From: Hyalella azteca
Lineage: Eukaryota; Arthropoda; Malacostraca; Amphipoda; Hyalellidae
DNA length: 64,000 nt
Direction of reading: 5' to 3'
Assembly: GCF_000764305.2 (NCBI RefSeq)
Contig: NW_025937277.1
Span: 68,052 to 132,051 of the forward strand
The notes under the pieces were generated by a model, which saw only the letters and a list, made by a program, of their open reading frames with translations, did not search any database and was not told the DNA's origin. Below are positions 11,881-24,400 of the stretch, in pieces (position 1 is the stretch's first letter; each line of letters opens with the position of its first letter). Made by a program: the position numbers and the translations under genes.

Positions 11881-14734
11881 ACGGATAACTTTTCAAAGTA
11901 CTGAGCTGTCTGATCATTGAAATATTTCGGAAGTTTAGACGAACCCGCTAGACTTCATTACAAGAAATTTCATTACAAAAATTTGAAATAATTCAAATAA
12001 ATTTCGTTAGATTTTATTCCAAAAAAGCAATAATCATGTGAGAATTTTTTGGGCAAAATGGCTGTTTATTCTAAGCTAAAAATTACAAAAACCAGCAAAT
12101 AATTTTTTTTTCAATTTTGATGTTCAGAAACTAATTTGGTTGACTGAAGTAGAGTTCGTAATTTCCCTTGAACCTCTTTCGAATTTAAATGTAACTAATG
12201 TATTCATACATGTTTAAATTAACCACTATAAACATATTACCCAGTTTTCTCATTGAAAATTAAAAGATGTTGAGTGAAGTTGGGAATAATTTCTCTACAG
12301 TAGCTTTTTACATGATTTTGAATTGATTCAAGAAGTTCTTCCTAAAATAGGATTGTTTTTTATACATTTGTATCTCAGTAGTTGTAAATCAAGTACATTT
12401 CCAAGTTTGTTCATATTTCTTAACACCAAATCCCAGCCAAAATAAACCCCATTCTATCTAAAGAAAATTGTTCTGCACAATTTGATTTAAACACTTGCGC
12501 AATTTGATTTAAATGTTTTTATTTATAAATTGATTTTTGTATCTTAACAACAAACTGACCCTGGCCTAAATAAAGTAACCTCAGGCCAAACTACATCCGA
12601 GCTGTCGGCGGAAATTAAAACAGAAATTGCGACGTTTCCGCAAGAATGACTTCCAATGGCGGACAAAATTGCTGCGGCCCAAGTGTGTGTTTGGGAGAAT
12701 TCCTTACGGGCGCGTCAACAACAAGGAACTTCCTGCTAACATATATACTATGAGAAAATATTCTTCGACTAAATGCTACTTCAAGTGGCACGAGACTTTA
12801 AAAATTAAATAGTTCTGTTTAAAATAAATGCTTTATTATTCTTTAAATTGAATTTTTTTCGTTTCAATAATTTGAGCGAGCTTACTTTGTAAATAAGTAT
12901 ACTATGGTAACGGTAAAATTTTATAATGCAATTAATAAGCCTTCCTTTGCTGTAGATAACACCGTTGCTCTTTGGCCGCTTTATGACTCCCGATAGATAA
13001 TTGTATTAAATAAATTATTTTGTCAAAAATTATTAGGAGACTGAAAGCAATGCATATATTATTAATTAACGAATAATTGAATACTTTCCTTGTCTCTGAC
13101 GTTTTTGTAAAATATTTTGTAAATCAAGTCATATTCTACCAACAAGAATCTTTAAGCATATCCGAACGTTTATCTTTTTCTCAAATAATTATAACAAAAA
13201 ATTGCAATATTAAATTCTGCAAGTGTAAATTAAAATATAAATTTTAATTTAGCCAAACAAATACAAAAGATATGAAAATTCGTTACACATATTACCAGGG
13301 AACCCGATTTCATGGATTTGAGCAACGGAAATGTCGGTCCATCATCAATATTAAAGGTTAATTGGTTTTAATGGTTGTAATTGGTTTCAATGGTATTTAC
13401 CATCTTTACCACATTAATGTGCAATTCCTTGAGAAGAATGTAATATTGACAATAACAACTCATGTTTAGCCGGCATGATGGGGATAGTTCTAAATTTAAA
13501 TACATTTTAATTGAGCGGGCTAATAATTTTCAGTAAAACATTTGAAAAATAATTTGTACTCTGAGTAGCTCTTAAAATTTTGATAACATTAGATTTTTGA
13601 TAGTAAAACAGAAGACTAACGACGCACAAGTGGTAGTTTCACCACCGAAAAGTTCCAGTCACCGAGCAGTTGACTGGCTGGTGCCAGAGTATCCTTCTCT
13701 CATAGCAACTATCAGGTTGCTGGGGAATATCAGTTGACATGTGAAAGGTTATGTCATGGCTTTACTGTAGAGGCTCAGGGTGTGTAAAATATGCATGCAC
13801 TAGGCAAATATTTTAGAGAAATTTGGAGATCCTTGATATATTTCCAATTTATACACAAATCTGCATTGATTAAAATATATGCTCAGGCGACCAATTTTAG
13901 AGAAATATGGAGATTCTCGCTTCAATATCGATATTTCCAATTAAGACCTAAATCTGTATTGTTTAAAATACAAGCTCAGGCAACCAATTTGAGAAACACT
14001 TAAAACTAGACCCTCTATATAAATACATCAATTACAAACCTAATAAAATACGTTAATATTACGATGTCTGGGTGAATTATTTAAACTTATTTTGGCCCAT
14101 ATCCGTTTTATTTTATTCTGTATTCATTCTTTATTAATTTTTCACATAGGGAAAGATAACAGGAGTAAATATATGATAAAAAAGCGGTAAAATTGTATAA
14201 TTTATGCTTATATAAGTAAATGGTGACGGGTGAACGTTGATGCTGAACAAAGCTACGACCAAATCAGAGATACGAGGCTAAGGATACGAGTTAGAAATGC
14301 AGGAAATTTTACACGGTTTAAATTATATACTTTCTTCACTAATTACTTGCGAATGTCATTAATTTTTACACGTCGTACTTACAATCATTATCAAGCTGAA
14401 TCTCGAAATGATCTTCAACTTCACCACAGTTTCAACACAAAACAAGCTAGAACCTCTGCCAGAAGTCTACATCCGGCTTTGAGTTTTACGCTTCCTTAGC
14501 CGACGTTACAGCCGAATTATCCCCGGCCAATCACCGGCCATCTATAAACCAACCAAAAGATTTACAAAATGGCGGTAGAGTTTCCGGAGCGATCTTTCGT
14601 AGGAAATAAAAGTTTGGTTAAGTAGCCGCTACCAAGTTCTTAAAGTCCAGTAATTAGGCGCGGCTTGCAACTGCAAGTGCAGCTGGGAACCGCGGCGCGG
14701 TTAAGCTGGATCTTCTGCCATCTGGGCAGCAATT

Positions 14735-14912
14735 TAGGTAAGAATAGCACTGTAAACGAGTGTTGACTGACAGTTCTGGTAGGAATAGCACTGTAAACAA
14801 GTGTTGAGTCACAGTGCTGATAGGAATAGCATTAGATACAAGAGAATGCACATCTCTGCAAGGACAAGATATGTAATACTTTACCCTCAGGTAGGAATAA
14901 CATTACAGATGT
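14735..14912. repeat. Tandem array, ~41-bp unit, ~4 copies
   Basis: The core AGGAATAGCACTGTAAAC recurs with the spacer GAGTGTTGACTGACAG. It follows a GC-rich stretch (about 14640-14720) in which I could not identify an exon. Confidence 0.65.
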
Positions 14913-16952
14913 AAAAAAGGCTGAATTTTTACTTGCAGTAACTATGTGAGAGTGAAGTTACAGCTCATGATTTTAAATACTTGATGACAATGAATTACAT
15001 GTACACTGTTTGTGCATTTGTATTTAATGACTATATATTGTTTGTACATTGTATGTACATTTGTGTTGAATGGCTTTGTATTGTATGTACACCGTAGCAC
15101 ATTAGTATGAATGACTATGTATTGTAGAAGTTCAGCGATTGTAATACATTAAAAGATATACTAAATTTCGGAAAACCTGAGTGTAAAAGTAAACCATTTT
15201 CTTGAATTCTTATCATCAAATTAAATCGAAATCTACATAATTAAGCGAGTCAAGTTACTGAAATTTTCTAAACTCTATAATTATGTACAATTTGGTGAAA
15301 TACATGTAAACATTTTTTATAACTCTTTCGGTGCATCGAAGGAAATTTTTAGTTAACATTTTTTCCATTATATTTTTTTTTTGTTTGTGGGAATTTACTC
15401 GGTAGAAGCATAAATTAATATATTTTCCTAAATTATTTGAAGGCTAGGAAAATACAAAGGAATGCACCACAGACACTTTCTTTTGATTTTAAATTCATCC
15501 TTAATTTGCCATATAAAGAATCATAATCATCTTATTATTTCTAATATGGGGAGGAGCTTCATATCTTTAATGTCATTTACAATCTGAAATTTTATTATAG
15601 TTTGCGCTCGAGCTGACTGTAATCGCGGTTTCGAGAATAATAGAATTAATACGTGGCATCAGCTGCGATATTTGCTAATCTCTTTACATTGATACTTCAG
15701 TAGCAGCTCGAGTAAAATCTGGTGTTCTTGTTCTAATAAGGAGGATGACGACGGCTTATCCTTTTGAGTGGAATCTTGTATAAATTGTATTGGAATATTA
15801 ATTAAAGTGATAAAGTATTTTAAAATGCTTGTTATAGTGCCTACCCTTTTTACTACATATGTTTTTCTGGAAAAGTTAATTGTGTTACGTATTTTAGGAT
15901 GTATTTTTGTGATAGTGCCTTCTTACTGGGAGAATTTTCAGCCTAGATATTATTTTAAAAATAATTTAAAAGTTTTAACTTAATTATTATTATTAACTTT
16001 GTAAACTTAAAATTTTAACGTTCTGACATTAGCGTGAACATTAACACAGAGGGAAAAAACTATGAAACATTAGGCTTCACTATGAAATATTAAGCTTGAC
16101 GCTTGAGCAGCATTGAATTATACATTTAATCACTGCATTTTCTACTCAAAATATGACCTATTCTTACATTTCCAAACAACAATTCTAGTTGTTTTTTAAC
16201 TGTATATTCATGTCACATGATACCATCTCAATGAATAAATCCCAGAGGCAAAACCAAGATATGCTAATGCAACCGCTAGGACAAGTTTGCTCATTTTCAC
16301 GAGCAAAAGTTAGTTGAATGTTAGTTTCAAAGACCGTAGAGTTTTCCTGGAGTTAGTTGAATGTTAGTTGCAAAGACCGTACAGTTTTTGCCGCAGACTC
16401 AATACGACTTGGACGTTAAATAGCTCCGCTTCTGACTGCCTTAATAGACATGAAATTAATATTACAAGTATTGGTGAAGTTGCCGCCTTATTAAAATTAA
16501 AATGGGTTATAAACTAAAAACTAAACTGTCAACGCCAATTAATTAAAAACATAATCAAGTATATAATAATGTCAAAATATTACTCTCATAAATTCAAACA
16601 ATGAAAAGAAAAAAAAACATTATCAAAAATCATGTGGTCAGACCTAAATTTTGTCTAAAATATTCACAATGCATTTTAATAACCTGAATCTTTGATAATT
16701 AAACTCAAAATAATGAGTTAATATAAATAATATAATGAATTTTAATATCATTGCATACTGCAGCACAAAAATTCCTTATGCGGGCTTAGCAATGATTTGA
16801 ACAGAATATAGAGGCCATTTTGTTTTCAATTATCTGAAAATTCCAAATTAATTGCACATTATGGTAGATTTGTATCTCTATTATTTTTTTCACCTAATTG
16901 ATACAATATTTGTTGCCTGTTAACTCACGTACGAAATCTTACGTTAACGTTA

Positions 16953-17300
16953 ATTAACAAACGCGTCCATTAATTGAACTTCTAATTAAGGTGTGTCCAT
17001 TAGTTAAATATGGAATTTATGTCTGTTCGTTGAACTTCTAATGAAGGTGTGTTCATTATTTGAACCTTGAATGTGTGTCCATTAGCTGAACTTTTACATA
17101 AAGTGTGCCCATAAGCGGAGCCTTGAATGTAACTCCATTATTTTAACCTTGATTGTGAGTCCACTATTTTAACCTTGATTGTGCGTCCATTATTTTAATC
17201 TTGAATGTGCGTCCGTTATTTTAACTTTAAATGTATGTTCATTATTTAAATCTTGAATGTGTGTCCATTATTTTAACCTTGAATGTGCGTCCATTATTAG
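16953..17300. repeat. Degenerate array, ~26-bp unit, ~13 copies
   Basis: Copies of CCATTATTTTAACCTTGAAT plus GTGCGT, with the left third more decayed. Confidence 0.7.
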
Positions 17301-18051
17301 CTGAATCTCTGTTGTTGAACATTAACTGAATCTTGGATTAGTTCAACAAGACAAATAACGTTCATTTAAGGCTGAAGTCTTACAAACATTTCTTCAAGTA
17401 ATTCATAAAAATTAAAATATAACCCCAACTGTTTAGTTACTAGTCCTCACTGTTCAATGGAAAATAATGAAACGTTACCATTTCTTATTCTCACGGAGAT
17501 ATTGTGGTGAACAAACGAATTTTATAATATTTTAGCTCACAAAATAATGTTAAATGTTGTAGTGTACTAAACAACTTTCCAATTTATTAGGGTGCACAAT
17601 AACTTTAAAATTAAAACGCACCCAAAAAACGACCCAAATTATATTTAAAATTTAATTTCTGGAGAAATCATCGAGCCTTTCAATAGCGCGTAATTAACAA
17701 TATAAAACGCATGATCATCCACTCACCCTGTCATTCAGGATGAATGAGGTAAGTTATGAGTTGACGCGCAAGGCATTCACGATGAATGAGGATTCAATAG
17801 ATATAAGTCATAACTACTCTGATTCAAGTGACTCAGCACTTGACTCACTTCAATTAATAATTGTGATTTTTAATTAGAGTAACTGTCGTTCAGTCCTTCA
17901 ATTCTATTAAATGGGGTAATTATATTTCGTAAATTGCAGTATTTCTGATGCAGTTATTTTACAAATTATTTATATTATAATTATTTAGACAAATATTATA
18001 TTACTATAATTATTTAAATTATTGATATTGCTTAGACTATGGGGAGGTGAA

Positions 18052-18222
18052 CCACACTCAGAGATATAAACAGATCGTAATGTCCAAACAGTGACACATT
18101 TTATGCACGGAGCATTGATATGCTCTATTATATGGCCAAACTGGGTCAGGATGACCTATAAAAGGACATAAAGTGCATCGTTATTTGGACAAAATCCCAC
18201 TGATTGCTCTGAGTGCATGAAG
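18052..18222. mobile_element. MITE-like element, copy 2
   Basis: Terminal inverted repeats CACTCAGAG (left) and CTCTGAGTG (right) enclose about 150 bp, with a GTGACACATTTT segment similar to copies 1 and 3. It lies just downstream (3') of the CA-related coding end on the opposite side from the exons. Confidence 0.45.
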
Positions 18223-18224
18223 AA

Positions 18225-18385
18225 GAAAAAATATAACTCAGTACTCACTGCAGTGAGTGACAGAGAGCGAATTTTCTCGTCGACGAAAACGTGAAATCAC
18301 GGACGGACAGACAGACGGATGGACAGACGGACATGCCGAGCATAATAGTTAATTTTTTCCATAAATGAGAAAATGCGCTAAAAAT
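18225..18385. repeat. Dispersed ~155-bp element, copy 1
   Basis: It begins with AAAAAATATAACTCAGTACT, contains the 16-bp palindrome ACTCACTGCAGTGAGT, the palindrome TCGTCGACGA, a (GACGGACA)n tract, and ends GAGAAAATGCGCTAAAAA. The same arrangement recurs at 21175-21327 and 22791-22975 in the same orientation. In the better-preserved copy an inverted pair AGCGCATTTTCTC and GAGAAAATGCGCT frames the middle. Confidence 0.75.
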
Positions 18386-18471
18386 GTCTGGGGTGAATTT
18401 TTTGGGGGGGACTCACCTTGGGATGGGAGTTTAAAGCGAAGTACAGTGATGGGGAAGGCGGTGCCCCCTTA

Positions 18472-18494
18472 TCATGACCCCAGCCAACTCCCAA
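18472..18494 (-). CDS. CA-related protein exon 9 (terminal coding exon)
   Basis: After a polypyrimidine tract and CAG, the exon supplies two bases that complete a Val codon and then reads GSWLGS and TGA. With the preceding exon this gives AYRVGSWLGS at the C-terminus, aligned with the YRVNEWLL-type end of CA10. A GTGAGT occurs about 70 bases beyond the stop, so a 3' UTR intron is possible. Confidence 0.65.
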
Positions 18495-21400
18495 CTGGGG
18501 GAATGAAAACGAACTTTATTGTAAAAGTGACGTCATTTTGAATGTTCCTATAAGTGATAAGTGAAAATATTCAAGGAATAATTCAGAGGTTTCAAAGAGA
18601 TTAATATTTATTATGGCTTATGAGATAATAATAATTTAGGGATGAATTATGCCTTGAGATCAGATGGTTATAAATCAGATCTAGGTGGCCTAATAAATGA
18701 ATTAGATGGATCTAACTGAATGATGAATAAAAAATTTGCAAAATCTTGAGCTTGTTGGAATCCATGTGAAGATTTACACTGTCTATTGAAACATACAGTA
18801 AATTAGCCAGGGTCAAAATCGGCTGAAGACTTCATGGTTTAATAAATAAATTAATCAATATTTTATTAAATAATTACGTCCATATGCAAAAAGAACAGAC
18901 ATTTTTTCATTTAATTTAATAGTCTGGAAATTCTGGATTCATATGGCTTAATTCAGTCTAATTGTAATTCGCGAAATTTCTTGTTCTGAATGAGCCAATT
19001 CATGTATGATGAATGATTTATGAATGCTCACTCACCTCGGTAAGCAAACCTTGGGTCGGCGATGTGACACCGCGTCTCCTGCACAGCAAATACATATTTG
19101 TTTATTATTTATTCATATTTCTATAAATAATTTATATTAGAATTGTTTTTATAATAAATATTTCATTTCTAAAATAAAAATATTAAATGTTTATTAATTA
19201 TAATATATTCAAAGTTAAATATTTATGATAAATTTAATTTAAATTAAATATTTGTTAAAAATGTTACTACTAAATGTTCATATATATTATAATAATATGA
19301 AATACTTATCATTTATTATATATTTCAATTTAAATATTTTTAATACATATGAAATATTTATTTCAAAAATGTATAAATAATTTTTTCCTTTTAAAAACCA
19401 GTAAAAGTTAAGATAAAGAACAAATATATTATGGAGGGCGAGTTAACATTTAAAATATAATGTTGGGTGCGTGCACCGTGAGATGTGGTAGCTTGCCTGC
19501 GAGCGCTCCTGACACGAAGAGAAACTAAGTGCCTTTAAACAACTATTGATAATTCGTCACAAAAACCTTACCTACTTTCTACCTTTAATTTGCTTCTTAC
19601 AACTGCTATTAATTCCAATTGATTAATTATAATCTCCAATTGCCTAACTCTAATCTCCAACTGCATAACTCTAATTTCCAGCTGCATAACTCTACTCTCC
19701 CGCTTCATAACTCTAATCTCCAACTGCCTAACTCTGATGATCAACTGATTAACTCTATACTCCAACTGCCTCACTCTAATACCTGAGATCAAGATTAAAA
19801 ATTTACGACCACCTAACTATCACTTTTCACCGCCCACAATTCCATCGAGAATTTACATTGAACATTAAGAAGAATTTTTATAGCAGGATATTATGTTTGC
19901 TCCAACATAATAATATCTAAAGTTGGGTAAATAATCACTATATACGGCAATAATAAACAAGATTAGGCTAATCATCAATAGGAGCGAATTAATAATCAAT
20001 AGTATAATATTGTTAATTAATGAGATTAGTATTATAGTAAAAAAGATTAGCGTAATAATAAAGTTAATTAGGTCTAAAATAAACAATAGTTAGCACCATA
20101 ATATTTAATAATTAATGATATTAAGTAAATACTATATTAGGTTAGGTCAATAATATTGAAAATAAGGTCTAATTAAAAAACATTGAGTGTGGTAAGTGGC
20201 AATCGAAGCCTATTGATTACCGAGATAAGTGGTGATTAAGCTACCCACTCAGTCTACGGTCGCTAGGGGAATGAATGGCAAGTGCATACCCCACACAAAC
20301 CACTCTGGTGTGAACACATTCAGGTGAAATCAATCAACATTCAATGCATTTATTATAATACAGCGACCGTAAAATTGTGACGCTGAAATACGTGCGATGT
20401 ATACGATACGATACGAGAAAACAATTTGGAGGAACAAAGAAAGAGAGAACAGCATAAATTGAAAGGACAATAAAAGAAAAGTAAAATTAAAATAATAGAA
20501 CAGGAAAAGAACAAGGAAACAGTAAAAACCGAAGTCGTTCGCGCGTTAGTTAGCTAAGAATCACACATTAAATTAATCGTAAACACAACTAATTCGACGT
20601 TAAACACCGCCGGCCTAACATGATAATGAGCATCAGATCAGACATTCAACTCATTAAAGACATTCAACTCATTAAAGATATTCTGCCTATTAATGCCATT
20701 CAACTCGTTTAACGTCCCTCAACCCAGTTCAACTCTTTCCCGATCATTTTTAGCACTCACCCCTCAACGTGTTGGGATTCTCACCAGCATGAACATTTGT
20801 TTGATTTAATAACTTTTATCTCATCAGCTTTGGCAGTGTCATTAGCATTAAGCATATATAACATCAACATTATTCAACATGAGCATCCACCTCTTCAACA
20901 CTTTCAACATGTGCATCCCTCTCTTCAACATCACTAAACATGAGCACAAACCTCTTCAACGTCATTCAAAATGAGCATCCACCTTTTTCAATATCATTCA
21001 AAATGAGCATCCACCTCTTCAACATAATTCAGCATGAACATCCCCCTCTTCAACACCTTTCAACATGTGCATCTACCTGTTCAACATCATTAAACATGAG
21101 CACAAACCTCTTCAACGTCATTCAAAATGAGCATCCACCTCGTCAACATCATTCAGCATGTGCATCCACCTCTTCAAAAAAATATAACTTAGTACTCACT
21201 GCAGTGAGTGACAGAGAGCGCATTTTCTCGTCGACGAAAACGTGAAGTAAAGGACGGACAGACGGACGGACGGACATGGCAAGCACAACAGTGCCTTTTT
21301 TCCATAAATGAGAAAATGCGCTAAAAACCACTCGACAACATCATCAACATTCACAACATTCACCAACATTGAAGATCACCTCGCCGAGGGGGCGGCGCTG

Positions 21401-24400
21401 GATGTTGGCGCGCACGGTGCGGTGGTGCGCCGTCTGCGCGGGGCGGAAGTTGTTGGCGAGCGTGGCGTGGGTGAGCGGAGGTGCGCTGCTCTGCCGCAGC
21501 CCCCGCAGCTCCTCCAGCTGAGATGAAGTGGGGGAAGTATGGGGGATGAGATTATTTAGGGTGAAATACCCACCATAATATTTATATGACCTCCCCACCA
21601 TAATCACAGTCTTCCATCAACAAGCAAGTAATCCTGGTCCATCATCATAACATTTTTTATAAGACTGTAGTAATCGCATTTAGTTGTTCAACATACATAA
21701 AAACCCAACCATGTCGTTCAACTTACATAAAAAAAAAACAAATTATCATCCAATAAACTACGACGAGTCCGCTTCGCCTTGTCGGCAGGTTTCCGCGACC
21801 AGGACCAGGCGCAGAGGCCGAATTACCGTGACAGACTGACGCGACTCATCGAGAGTGACAAACAGTAAAGACGAGACTAGAAGCCTGGTACAAACCAAAC
21901 TAACCGACACCCTTAAACTTTGTTGACCCCTTTGGACCTTGCCGACGCCCTTGAGTTTTACTGACCTCGTGAGATCTTGCTGGCGCCTTGAATCTTACTG
22001 ACCCCTTAGGTTGAGTAGACAGAAGTGTGGATGTACCCACCTTGTCACGGGTGATGCAGACAGAAGTATGGATGTACCCACCTTGTCACGGGTGACGCGT
22101 TCACCCACCTTGTCACGGGTGATGTAGACAGGTTTGTTAGGCAGTATCCATGTTACAGTCTCGTGGCAGGCGGGCTCGGTGGTGGAGCCCTCATAGGTCA
22201 TGTACTGCTGGGTGCTGGGCACCAGCTGGTCCACCCGCACGGGCGACGTGCGCACGCTCGACCCTACGCGGGGTGGGGGAAAAAACCCCACGGGGGAATG
22301 AAAATATATTAATATAATGTATTAAACGGTGGGTTATATATATATAATATTACATATAAATGCGTATAACGCTAGAATATGTGTGAGGTTGTAGCTATAA
22401 ATCTGCTACTGTCAAGTAAACGCAACGTTATGGTAAAGTTGGGAGTTGTAGCAGCATATATGCAACTGTAACGTAAAACTGAAGTTATAGTAGAGTTGAG
22501 AGTTGTAGCGGTAAACATGCAACTGTAACGTATATGAAGTTACAGTTGAGTTGAAGAATAATTTTTAATTTTTAATTTTAGAGAAGAATTTTCGCAGCAG
22601 CTTGGATCAAACCCACGACTCAGCGCCCCCATCTTGGTACCTTGAACTTTACCACCAAGCCAATGAAGTACTTCTTATAGAAACTTAATTAGTCATAATT
22701 TTATTCATAAACAATCATGAATCATTTACGTAATAGGATCCGATATTAATTGAATTATTTGAGTAAATCGAATAATAAAAATCACGTATAAAAAAATATA
22801 ACTCAGTACTCACTGCAGTGAGTGACAGAGAGCGCATTTTCTCGTCGACGAAAACGTGGTCACGGACAGACGGACGGACGGACAGACGGACAGACGGACA
22901 GACGGACAGACGGACAGACAGACAGACGGACATGACGAGCACAATAGCGCCTTTTTTCCTTAAATGAAAAAAAAACAATGTCTGCCTCACCGCCATATTT
23001 GATCGCCTTGACGTCGCCCAGCATGACCTGCAGCTCCGGTGACACTGCGTCTCCTATCTGAATAAATATAATTATATTATATAAAAAAATATAGAAATAA
23101 GTATAATATATATACTCAAAAAAATGAGTCACAATTCGTCCAAATATCGATACCCTTTTTACGCTTTTGTGGGTCAGTCATCCTGATCAAGTATGGCCCG
23201 GGACGAAGGGTAATCAGAGCTACTTTCTGCTTGTACCATGAGTGAAAATGTGTCATTATATGAACAATGTGACCCATTCATTTTTCTGAGTAAATAACTA
23301 TTGTCCGTAAATAAATAACTCAGATATGAAGTATATCGTTGAATACTTTAATACAAAGGCAAATAAAAAAGAAAAATTCAATACAGTTCCCTTCTAAGAT
23401 TATCTGTGAAAATAAAGTTTCCAGTTAAGATATATATTGAATTTCCCTTCTTCATTTTTTTCTTTTCTCAGTAAGTTTAAGATAGAAAAAAAATGATTTT
23501 CATTATTGTTACATGATTGTCTGTATGAAAATATTGACTATTCTCTATATATATTATTTTAAGAAATCATCAATAAGATAAATCTCTTGAATGCATTAAA
23601 TAATGCCAAATATGAAAAGTTTTTTCTTAATTTCAGTTTATAGAGTGAATAGTGCGATGCTAATATCCTCTACACGCCTCCTATTTATGAATATGCATTT
23701 AATAATTCATGGTAATGTAAGGAGGCTGAGATGTATGCAGGAGATGTATGTTGCAATATTGATAGAAATATAAACCATTATTTCGAGACTATTTACATTC
23801 ACACTTTCAAAATTCACATAAAAATAAAAAATACGTCGAATTACTACATTCAAGGGTTAATTATGAAAATACATTTACACTTTTTTAACATTCACAACAT
23901 TCACTTGAAAGTTAAAACTAACGTTGGCTTCCTACATACATTCAAGGATCGACTAGTCGAAATTCATCTATGTTCTTTATTCCATTCACTAATAATATTG
24001 TAAAAAAATATTAATTTTTGCAGGTTCACAAACCTCATTGAAAAATCAAGAGTTACAATTTGTATCAAATAGATACCTGCAAAAATATTGCAATCGCTGC
24101 TACTCCGTAAACTTTGCTGGAGGCTTCGCTGAAATTTTGATAGAGTTGGGAGTTGTAGCCGTAAATCTGCAACTGTAACGTAAGAGAAACGTTATTGTAG
24201 AGTTGGGAGTTGTAGCCATGAATCTGCACTGTAACGTAAATGAAGGTTATAGTAGAGTTTGGAGTTGTCGCCGTAAATCTGCAACTGTAACGTAAACGAA
24301 CCGTTATTTTAGAGTTGGGAGTTGTAGCTATAAATTTGCAACTGTAACGCAAACGAAAAGTTGTTGTAGAATCGGGAGTTGTAGTCATAAATTTACAACT

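Larger units (their letters stand above)
1..18050. other. Gene-poor AT-rich region with many minisatellites
   Basis: I see no exon, RNA gene or conserved protein fragment in this stretch. Open frames longer than 90 codons fall almost entirely in tandem arrays listed separately. The sequence between arrays (for example 5600-6290, 7000-8200, 11900-14700, 15000-16950 and 17300-18050) is AT-rich with no coding signal I recognise. Confidence 0.6.

Noticed and set aside
13791..14499. Short plus frames of 70 and 89 codons
   Set aside because: No similarity recognised, AT-rich codon use typical of random sequence here, no splice support.
19568..19792. Possible last exon of the CA-related gene (QLEYRVNQL resembles the CA10 end)
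   Set aside because: It is a 21-bp array lying upstream of better exons (19036-19078 and 18472-18494) that complete the protein in phase.
21149..23132. Minus frames with SVRPSVRP repeats
   Set aside because: Translations of the GACGGACA tract in a dispersed element, not part of the CA-related gene.
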